5,960 bases of DNA from an uncultured Marinilabiliales bacterium (GTDB lineage: Bacteria; Bacteroidota; Bacteroidia; Bacteroidales; BM520). The stretch spans positions 1 to 5,960 of the forward strand of contig CALFIZ010000228.1 in NCBI GenBank assembly GCA_937877575.1, written 5' to 3'. Numbering within the stretch: position 1 is the first letter of the stretch; each line of letters opens with the position of its first letter. Both the position numbers and the translations under genes were made by a program. The notes under the pieces were generated by a model. That model was not told where the DNA came from and did not search any database. It saw nothing but the letters and a program-made list of their open reading frames with translations. This document shows positions 1-5,353 of this stretch, piece by piece.

Positions 1-240
1 TATGATATTAACCAAAATAAACTTCTTGAAAAAAATGTTTATAATACTTATAGAAATAGTAATCAAATTATGAACAATAAAACAAGAAATAATAGTAACA
101 ATAAAATAAAAAATAAAATCAATACAACAAGACCAAGCTTACACAAAAAAAGTTTTAATACATTTCATTATACGGGATTTAATACTACTAACGATAAAAT
201 TCCGAAATTAAATTATATCAACATTGTAAATCCTACAACT
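1..240 (+). other. A/T-rich segment encoding Asn/Lys-rich low complexity
   Basis: By hand count, bases 1-240 hold 48 G/C (20%), and the first 120 hold only 18 (15%), while bases 241-300 hold 28 (47%). Within codons 1-41 of the open frame there are 14 Asn, with many Lys, Thr and Ser. The change is abrupt and falls inside one continuous reading frame. It could be a disordered linker that has drifted or expanded, an in-frame insertion within the binding-protein domain, or the start of a decaying region further left. The sequence alone does not choose between these. Confidence 0.75.
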
Positions 241-1062
241 CTCACCCGAAATGTCACGTGCGACAACAGCCGCTCGTTTAAGATGAATGTTGATGATGAA
301 TTGAGATACAGTTACTTGGTTGATTACATTTATAACTATTATTACGATTCCAACGTCATTATATACACAACTGACGAAAAGAAAGATTCAGCAACTATAG
401 ATTACATAAGTAAGTTGTTTGCCAATGCAGCTGACAGGACCGGAATTCCAAAGACAGTGAGCGTATTTTCCCAGAAGACCGACTTCAATTCCGGATATTC
501 GAAGTATATCATAGAAACTCGCACAAATGTCATAATAAGTCTTGCAGCCACTTATCCGCATGTTCTGGACCATCTTACTCGTCTGAATAAATATAGCAAA
601 GACGGCAGAATTGTGCTTTTCGGGAATGAGTCGTGGACAAGTATGGAACTTGATAACAGTTATCTCAACAATACAAATTTCCATTTTATCGGCAACAAGT
701 ATATCGACTATCATGACGCTGATGTGAAACGGTTTGTCAAGGCTTTTTCAGACAAGTATTTTTCTGAGCCGAACAGCAGTCAGTATGCTTATTTGGGATA
801 TGATACCTTCTTTTATTATCTGAATATGCTGTATTATTTCGGGTATGATTTTCCCGAATATGTTTCCGATGTGTATTATGAAGGTCTTGAATCTTCGTTG
901 TACTTTGCTCCGGCTAAGAAATCATACGGTTTTGAAAATTATTTCCAGAATATCTATGAGATTGATGATTACAGTTATAAGGTCAGTCAGAACACCGGTT
1001 ATTTCTGGAAGTCCTGTGCCACCGATTTGAAGTCGTTGATTATGATGAACAGCAATAGATAA
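1..1062 (+). CDS. Type I periplasmic-binding-fold protein, probably the C-terminal part of a Bacteroidales LysM/ABC-substrate-binding-like protein (5' partial)
   Basis: The reading frame is open from base 1 to the TAA at 1060-1062 (353 codons) with no stop before the internal ATG at 70. I therefore treat that ATG as internal and the gene as cut by the window edge. Codons 1-52 are Asn/Lys-rich low complexity. From about codon 67 the protein looks like a periplasmic-binding type I fold: an 'INIVNP' strand (73-78), 'SNVIIYTTDEK' (about codon 120), 'NVIISLAATYPHVLDHLTRL', 'GRIVLFGNESWTSMELD', then 'GYDTFFYYLNMLYYFGYDF' and a C-terminal 'GFENYFQNIYEID' segment. Bacteroidales proteins with N-terminal LysM repeats followed by this fold share this order of motifs (recalled, not searched). 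Such proteins are envelope-associated; the ligand is unknown. No LysM repeat or signal peptide is visible because the N-terminus is missing. The gene converges on the sigma factor gene with a 2-base gap. Fold assignment is fairly confident; function is not. Confidence 0.72.
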   Translation, partial: YDINQNKLLEKNVYNTYRNSNQIMNNKTRNNSNNKIKNKINTTRPSLHKKSFNTFHYTGFNTTNDKIPKLNYINIVNPTTLTRNVTCDNSRSFKMNVDDELRYSYLVDYIYNYYYDSNVIIYTTDEKKDSATIDYISKLFANAADRTGIPKTVSVFSQKTDFNSGYSKYIIETRTNVIISLAATYPHVLDHLTRLNKYSKDGRIVLFGNESWTSMELDNSYLNNTNFHFIGNKYIDYHDADVKRFVKAFSDKYFSEPNSSQYAYLGYDTFFYYLNMLYYFGYDFPEYVSDVYYEGLESSLYFAPAKKSYGFENYFQNIYEIDDYSYKVSQNTGYFWKSCATDLKSLIMMNSNR

Positions 1063-1064
1063 TG

Positions 1065-1688
1065 TTATTTGTCTTTCGGTTTGCCAGAATCGATTTTATA
1101 GTATTTGCGGTATGTCGGGTCTTTTTTAATGTTCTTTGCAAGTGTTGTCTTTGCCTGGAATACCATTTTACGGTAATATCCTTCACTGCATCCGAGTTTG
1201 TTTGCTCCATCTTTTCCATTGCCACCGTCAATCGCTGTTCTGAGAGCTTTTCTGTATGGGTCTTTAACTTTATCCATAGACCGTTTAACCATTTCTATCT
1301 TTTCTTTGGTCACCTCATCAGCTTCGACAGATAGGGAGGGAATGAAATCTTCCATTTCTCCATTTTCACTTGCCAATGTATAATTGGGCAGCACAACTTC
1401 CTGATAATGTTTTATTTCTCTAAGGCGTTGCATCCACATGTTGTGCACTATCCCGATAAACATTGCAAATACCCTTATTTTCTTGTTCAACACATCTTTC
1501 CTGCCTCTGAATTTTTCAGTTATGACGAGTATTGCGTCCTGGAACACATCCTCTGCTTCGTCATACGTCCCGTTGTTGGCAATGACAAACTTTGCCACAA
1601 TACCAAACAGTTTCTGATAAAAATACTTGTATATGTTCTCATCATTTTCAATAATGGCTTTTATAATCATATCATCTTTTAATTCCAT
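1065..1688 (-). CDS. RNA polymerase sigma factor, sigma-70 family (ECF-like)
   Basis: The 207-residue protein has the two-domain layout of small alternative sigma factors, which bind core RNA polymerase and direct it to particular promoters. Region 2 shows in 'DEAEDVFQDAILVI' (43-56), matching the usual 'EAEDLVQEVFL' core-binding motif, followed by the aromatic helix around 73-94 ('FAMFIGIVHNMWMQRLRE') expected to melt and read the -10 element. A linker (about 95-127) leads to region 4 (about 128-190) with a helix-turn-helix 'KDGANKLGCSEGYYRKMV'. A Gly/Asn-rich stretch 'DGGNGKDG' (154-161) lies just before the HTH, and a short basic tail follows. The first ATG is used; Met7 is a possible alternative, and no strong ribosome-binding site separates them. 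The gene lies 42 bases downstream of radC on the same strand, so co-transcription is plausible. No anti-sigma or FecR-like gene is adjacent within the window. Its regulon cannot be inferred from the sequence. Confidence 0.85.
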   Translation of the reverse strand: MELKDDMIIKAIIENDENIYKYFYQKLFGIVAKFVIANNGTYDEAEDVFQDAILVITEKFRGRKDVLNKKIRVFAMFIGIVHNMWMQRLREIKHYQEVVLPNYTLASENGEMEDFIPSLSVEADEVTKEKIEMVKRSMDKVKDPYRKALRTAIDGGNGKDGANKLGCSEGYYRKMVFQAKTTLAKNIKKDPTYRKYYKIDSGKPKDK

Positions 1689-1730
1689 AGGCTGTGGTTT
1701 AAAAGTTCAAGTATCTCTAATTTTACTGTA

Positions 1731-2441
1731 TTATCCGGAACAGAACATATTGTTGTCGGCAAAGCTGTAAAAATCGTTGCTACAGATGATGACGTGGTCG
1801 ATAACCTGAATGTCAAACACCTTGCAAGCCTCAATCATCTTATTGGTGAGTGCGATATCCTCTTTGCTCGGAGAGGGATTTCCAGACGGGTGATTATGTG
1901 CGAGGACCATGACTGACGACTTGAGCTCCATACCGATGCGTATGATGTTTTTTTGGTCAATTACTGTTGCAAACAATCCCCCTTGGCTAATCATCTTTTT
2001 GGATATGATTTTCAGCCCTCTGTTGAGGTATATGACCCAGAATTCCTCGTGGTCTATGAAACCAATGATTGGCTTCATGACCTTGAAAATGTCATCGCTG
2101 TTTTTTATGACCTGTTGCTTGGAACTTTCGTTCCGACTAATTCCTCGGAGAACGAATTCTATTGCCGCAACTATGGTTACAGCTTTTGCATATCCGATTC
2201 CTTTATGTTTCATCAAATCGTAAATATCGGATTTCATGAGCCTGTTCAGGTCGTTGTCGTAAGATTCTATGATATCTCGGGCAAGTTGCAACACGTTGCT
2301 TTCGTGAGTTCCGGAACCGAGTATAATGGCAAAAAGTTCGGCATCGGTCAATGTCTTCACGCCGTTTATTATCAGTTTTTCCCTTGGCCGTTCCTCCATT
2401 ACCATGCTTTTGATGGTTTTGTTTCCGTAAGTTTTTTTCAT
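1731..2441 (-). CDS. radC: RadC family protein (JAB/JAMM-fold, DUF2466)
   Basis: The 236 residues are about the normal length for the family. The N-terminal part contains 'EERPREKLIINGVKTLTDAELFAIILGSGT' (16-45), the family signature, and a helix-hairpin-helix region 'LMKHKGIGYAKAVTIVAAIE' (76-95) typical of DNA-binding. The C-terminal JAB domain has a complete JAMM metal site: Glu132/133 in 'HEEFWVIYLN', His182 and His184 in 'AHNHPSG', Ser192 and Asp195 in 'SKED', fitting H-x-H-x7-S-x2-D. RadC was once linked to DNA repair, but that role has been questioned and the enzymatic substrate remains unknown, so no function beyond a probable metal-dependent hydrolase fold should be assumed. Met1 fits the expected N-terminal length; Met13 and Met15 are the alternatives. 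An AAAGG lies 9 bases upstream of the start, inside the loop of a long A-U hairpin that includes the start codon. The gene sits 69 bases downstream of clpC and 42 bases upstream of the sigma gene, all on one strand. Confidence 0.93.
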   Translation of the reverse strand: MKKTYGNKTIKSMVMEERPREKLIINGVKTLTDAELFAIILGSGTHESNVLQLARDIIESYDNDLNRLMKSDIYDLMKHKGIGYAKAVTIVAAIEFVLRGISRNESSKQQVIKNSDDIFKVMKPIIGFIDHEEFWVIYLNRGLKIISKKMISQGGLFATVIDQKNIIRIGMELKSSVMVLAHNHPSGNPSPSKEDIALTNKMIEACKVFDIQVIDHVIICSNDFYSFADNNMFCSG

Positions 2442-2472
2442 ATATAATATCCTTTATATATATATGAAAAAA
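2433..2472 (-). promoter_or_regulatory. A-U hairpin enclosing the radC start codon
   Basis: Bases 2433-2446 (TTTTTTCATATATA) are the exact reverse complement of 2459-2472 (TATATATGAAAAAA), giving 14 consecutive pairs. After a one-base bulge at 2447, three more pairs form (2448-2450 with 2456-2458), leaving a 5-base loop (2451-2455). In the minus-strand transcript the loop reads AAAGG and the radC AUG (2441-2439) is paired with UAU/CAU bases in the other arm. All pairs are A-U except one C-G (2466-2439). It lies 38 bases after the clpC stop codon. The structure is read directly from the sequence. A role in limiting radC translation or in transcript processing is inference. It is not a typical intrinsic terminator, having no GC stem and no following U-run. 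Confidence 0.5.
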
Positions 2473-2510
2473 CGGCCGTGTTTGTTACCTATTCCGAAAG
2501 CAAAAAAATC

Positions 2511-5135
2511 TTAATTTTTCTTTTCTGTCTTCGTGGTTTTGCGTGTTTTTTTGGAAGTTGCTGATTTATTGCTTGTTATGGTTACATCTATATCTCCGTC
2601 TTTGTAGTCAACCGTGACGGTGACATTCTTGTTTTGCACTTCTTCAGCGATGATTTTCTCCGATACCGGGTCTTCGATGAATCGCTGAATGGCGCGATGA
2701 ATAGGACGTGCACCGTATTGGACGTCCAACTCGTGGTCAATTATGTGTTCAATTAGTGAATCCTTGACTTTGAGTGTCATTCCCAAGTCACTCATTCTCT
2801 TAGATATAGTGTTGATTTCGAGTTTGATGATTGACTTCATGTCTTCTTTTGTGAGGGCATTGAAATAAATGATATCGTCCAATCTGTTGAGAAATTCAGG
2901 TGAGAAAGTCTTATGCAGAGCTTTTTCAACGATTGATTTGGAGTATTCGCTAAGGTTTTCGGCGTTGGTGGCATTGAAGCCTACACCGCCGCCGAAGTCT
3001 TTGACCTGGCGTGAGCCTATGTTGGAGGTCATGATTATAATAGTGTTTCTGAAGTCGATTTTGCGGCCGAGACCGTCAGTCATAACACCGTAGTCAAGCA
3101 TTTGCAGCAGCAGGTTGAAGACATCCGGGTGAGCCTTTTCGATTTCATCGAGGAGAACCACCGAATACGGGCGTCTTCTTACGACTTCGGTGAGCTGGCC
3201 GCCTTCTTCGTGCCCGACGTATCCCGGAGGGGCGCCGATGAGACGTGAAACATTGAATTTTTCGCTGTATTCGCTCATATCGATTCTTATGAGAGCGTCT
3301 TCCGAGTCGAACATGCTGTTTGCCAGGCATCTGGCGAGATATGTCTTTCCCACGCCGGTCTGTCCGATGAATATGAAACTGCCGATAGGCTTGTTCGGGT
3401 CCTTGAGTCCAGCGCGGTTACGGCGTATGGCCCTTGCAATTTTCATCACGGCGTCGTCCTGACCGATTACGCGATCCATAAGATTTTTTTCAAGTCTGAT
3501 GAGTTTTTGCGTTTCGTTGCTGGATATCCTGTTGACAGGTATTCCCGACATCAGTGATACCACATCTGCGACGTTTTCGGCTGTGACAGTAGGAGGGTTC
3601 TTCTTGGAATCTTCTTTAAACACTGTCCAAAGATGTGAGATTTCAGAGCCGAGTTTAATTTCCGTTTTGTGGAACTTTTCGGCGTCTTCGAAGCGTTCGT
3701 CCTTTATGGCTTCAATCTTCAGAGGAAGGATTTCGCTGAGTTTGTTTTCGGCTTCTTCGATTTCTTTAGGGACATCGTGGGAAGTTTTTATGTGTACCCT
3801 TGACCCTGCCTCGTCCATGGCGTCTATTGCCTTATCGGGCAGGAAACGGTCGGTTATGTACCTGTTGGTCAGTGTCACACAGGCTTTTATGGCCTCATTG
3901 CTGAAATGGACAAGGTGATGCTGTTCGTATTTGGCCTTTATCTTGTTGAGAATCTGTATTGTTTCCTCGCATGAAGGAGGTTCGACAACAACTTTTTGGA
4001 AGCGTCTTCCGAAGGCGACTTCCTTTTCGATATATTGCCTGTAGTCATCGAATGTGGTGGTGCCGATGCACTGGATTTCGCCCTTTGTGAGCGATGCTTT
4101 TATTATGCTTGAGGCATCAATGGAGCCTGAGGCGTTGCCGGCACCTATCAGTGTGTGGATTTCATCGATGAAAAGTATGAAATCGCTGTTACGTTTCAGT
4201 TCGTCGATGATATTCTTGATTCTTTTTTCAAATTCCCCGCGGTATTTTGTGCCTGCTACAAGAGAGGCGACGTCGAGGGAGAATATCTTCTTGCCGAGAA
4301 GGTTGCGCGGGACTTTCTTTTCGACTATCCTCAGTGCGAGGCCGTCCACAAGAGCGGTTTTGCCTACTCCGGATTCACCTATTATTATTGGGTTGTTCTT
4401 CTTCCTGCGGCAGAGTATCTGCGCCATTCTTTCCAGTTCCTTGTCGCGGCCGACGATAGGGTCGATCTGACCTGCCGTTGCAGCTGCTGTCAGGTCCGTC
4501 CCGAATGCTGCCAGCATTGAGTCGTCACCTTTGTATTGTTGCTCGTTATCATCGAATATGTCGTCTAAATCGTCATCGTTGTCGTCATCGTCCATATCCA
4601 TGTCATCGTCATCATAGTCATTAAAAAACAAAGCCTCAAATTCATCACCGTGGTGAGTGCTTCTTCTCTTAGGTCTGGGCTCGGATTGCGTCTTGCCTTC
4701 AGCATTTGCAAGAAGGTTGTTTGCCAACTCGTAATTGTATTTGTAACTGTTGAGGATCTTGCAAACTGTTGAGTCGCTGATGTACAGAATGGCGAGGAGA
4801 ATGTGCTCCGGGAGAATCGATGTCTCATTGTGTTTTATCTGTTCAAGAAACGACAGGTTGATGGCACGTTCGGCCTGAATGTTCAGAGGGGCATCGAAAG
4901 AGGAATTTGATGTCAGCACCGATTCCTTCTCCACAATACGGCTTTCAATGTTGCGGCGGATATCCTTAAGATATGGTCTGATAGGCTCAAGCATAACTCC
5001 GACATTGCCTGTCGGTTCACGCAGAATACCTAAGAAAAAATGGTCAACACCAATGTAATTGCAGCCTAAACGGGAGGCTTCCTCCCTGCTGTAGGATATG
5101 ATTTTCTGCGACGAATCCGAAAAAATTGATTCCAT
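2511..5135 (-). CDS. clpC: ATP-dependent Clp protease ATP-binding subunit ClpC (Hsp100 AAA+ unfoldase)
   Basis: This 874-residue protein is a full-length class I Clp ATPase, which unfolds substrates and feeds them to ClpP in the cytoplasm. The N-domain has two repeats (about 3-65 and 83-145). An Asp-rich linker follows (173-196). AAA1 has Walker A GESGVGKT (253-260), a Tyr298 pore loop (GTKYRG), Walker B with D324/E325, and arginine fingers R377/R378. A short middle domain with a UVR-like motif (about 470-503) separates ClpC from ClpB, which has a much longer coiled coil. AAA2 has Walker A GQTGVGKT (591-598), pore loop GAPPGYVG (634-641), Walker B with D663/E664, arginine finger R751 and sensor 2 GAR (808-810). 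The VGF tripeptide (718-720) matches the ClpP-docking loop, supporting a protease partnership rather than a pure disaggregase. The C-terminus ends in a Lys/Thr-rich tail (857-874). It is divergent from gyrA; radC follows 69 bases downstream. AAA1 reads 'VAFGRRFQ' where 'ALERRFQ' is usual, a mild variation. Confidence 0.97.
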   Translation of the reverse strand: MESIFSDSSQKIISYSREEASRLGCNYIGVDHFFLGILREPTGNVGVMLEPIRPYLKDIRRNIESRIVEKESVLTSNSSFDAPLNIQAERAINLSFLEQIKHNETSILPEHILLAILYISDSTVCKILNSYKYNYELANNLLANAEGKTQSEPRPKRRSTHHGDEFEALFFNDYDDDDMDMDDDDNDDDLDDIFDDNEQQYKGDDSMLAAFGTDLTAAATAGQIDPIVGRDKELERMAQILCRRKKNNPIIIGESGVGKTALVDGLALRIVEKKVPRNLLGKKIFSLDVASLVAGTKYRGEFEKRIKNIIDELKRNSDFILFIDEIHTLIGAGNASGSIDASSIIKASLTKGEIQCIGTTTFDDYRQYIEKEVAFGRRFQKVVVEPPSCEETIQILNKIKAKYEQHHLVHFSNEAIKACVTLTNRYITDRFLPDKAIDAMDEAGSRVHIKTSHDVPKEIEEAENKLSEILPLKIEAIKDERFEDAEKFHKTEIKLGSEISHLWTVFKEDSKKNPPTVTAENVADVVSLMSGIPVNRISSNETQKLIRLEKNLMDRVIGQDDAVMKIARAIRRNRAGLKDPNKPIGSFIFIGQTGVGKTYLARCLANSMFDSEDALIRIDMSEYSEKFNVSRLIGAPPGYVGHEEGGQLTEVVRRRPYSVVLLDEIEKAHPDVFNLLLQMLDYGVMTDGLGRKIDFRNTIIIMTSNIGSRQVKDFGGGVGFNATNAENLSEYSKSIVEKALHKTFSPEFLNRLDDIIYFNALTKEDMKSIIKLEINTISKRMSDLGMTLKVKDSLIEHIIDHELDVQYGARPIHRAIQRFIEDPVSEKIIAEEVQNKNVTVTVDYKDGDIDVTITSNKSATSKKTRKTTKTEKKN
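4548..4619 (-). repeat. Asp-codon tract (acidic linker) within clpC
   Basis: Codons for residues 173-196 of ClpC are mostly GAT/GAC: 17 of 24 are Asp, broken only by Tyr, Met, Asn, Leu, Ile and Phe. On the plus strand it shows as imperfect GTC/ATC triplet repeats. It lies exactly between the N-domain and AAA1, where Clp proteins have a flexible linker. The mixed codons argue for selected acidity as well as slippage-prone growth. Confidence 0.8.
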
Positions 5136-5137
5136 TG

Positions 5138-5149
5138 TTAACGAGTTAA
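5138..5149. repeat. Short dyad TTAAC-GA-GTTAA just upstream of the clpC start
   Basis: A perfect 5-bp inverted repeat with a 2-base centre begins 3 bases from the clpC start codon (5135). If transcription starts just after the candidate -7 element at 5162-5169, the dyad lies in the short leader, where it could be an operator or overlap the ribosome site. Five-base arms of A/T-rich sequence occur by chance easily, so this is only a candidate. Confidence 0.25.
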
Positions 5150-5161
5150 ATATTTTGTCTG

Positions 5162-5169
5162 CAAATTTA
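5162..5169 (-). promoter_or_regulatory. Candidate -7 promoter element of clpC
   Basis: On the minus strand these bases read TAAATTTG, an exact match to the Bacteroidota -7 consensus TAnnTTTG. It would place the transcription start near 5156 and give a leader of about 20 bases, a normal length in this phylum. No clear -33 TTTG motif is seen at the usual 19-21 base spacing, so support rests on the -7 match and its position. Confidence 0.5.
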
Positions 5170-5307
5170 GTGTCTAACCTTTATTGGAATTATTCGCGGT
5201 ATCATCATATTATCAACAAATTAATGTTTATTTAGTTTTTAACTTTTGAAAGACTAATTCTGTTAAAAAAATCGGAACTAAATATAAATAGGTAGAAGAA
5301 AAAATTG

Positions 5308-5315
5308 TATTTTTG
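5308..5315 (+). promoter_or_regulatory. Candidate -7 promoter element of gyrA (distal)
   Basis: TATTTTTG matches the Bacteroidota consensus TAnnTTTG. Transcription would start near 5321, giving a leader of about 33 bases that would contain the short dyad at 5327-5341. No -33 TTTG is visible at the expected distance. Confidence 0.45.
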
Positions 5316-5320
5316 CAACT

Positions 5321-5328
5321 TAGTTTTG
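5321..5328 (+). promoter_or_regulatory. Candidate -7 promoter element of gyrA (proximal)
   Basis: TAGTTTTG is a second exact match to TAnnTTTG, 13 bases after the first. It would place the start near 5334 and give a leader of about 20 bases. In that case the dyad at 5327-5341 would straddle the transcription start. No -33 match is seen. Only one of the two elements may be used. Confidence 0.42.
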
Positions 5329-5341
5329 TACATAAAGTACA
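5327..5341. repeat. Dyad TGTAC-ATAAA-GTACA between gyrA promoter and start codon
   Basis: A perfect 5-bp inverted repeat with a 5-base centre. As RNA it can extend by three weaker pairs (U-G, U-A, U-G) to 5324-5344. It overlaps the last two bases of the proximal -7 element and ends 12 bases before the gyrA ATG. That position would suit an operator or a small leader hairpin. gyrA is often supercoiling-controlled in other bacteria, but nothing here proves a regulator. Confidence 0.35.
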
Positions 5342-5353
5342 GAGAATAGGAAT

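Noticed and set aside
70..72. ATG at 70 as the start of the left-hand gene.
   Set aside because: The frame is open upstream to base 1, and a start here would give a binding-fold protein lacking a signal peptide and most of the N-lobe.
388..714. Minus-strand open frame of 108 codons opposite the binding-protein gene.
   Set aside because: Lies wholly inside a better-supported coding region on the other strand and resembles no known family.
1731..2441. radC as a sign of an integrated mobile element.
   Set aside because: RadC homologues do occur on mobile elements, but this copy is full length, keeps the HhH region, and sits beside housekeeping genes with no integrase, transposase or repeats nearby.
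2472..2479. Palindrome ACGGCCGT downstream of clpC as a terminator.
   Set aside because: It has no loop and so cannot form a hairpin. On the minus strand a U-run does follow, but without a stem there is no intrinsic terminator.
2464..2514. Tiny plus-strand frame of 16 codons (MKKRPCLLPIPKAKKS) in the clpC-radC gap.
   Set aside because: Its 'ATGAAAAAA' start is simply the mirror arm of the radC start hairpin, and it lacks a promoter or ribosome site. No evidence of coding.
5229..5284. Nine-base inverted repeat TATTTAGTT (5229-5237) / AACTAAATA (5276-5284) in the clpC-gyrA intergenic region.
   Set aside because: With a 38-base spacer and A/T-rich content, a match of this length is expected by chance about as often as not in 218 bases.
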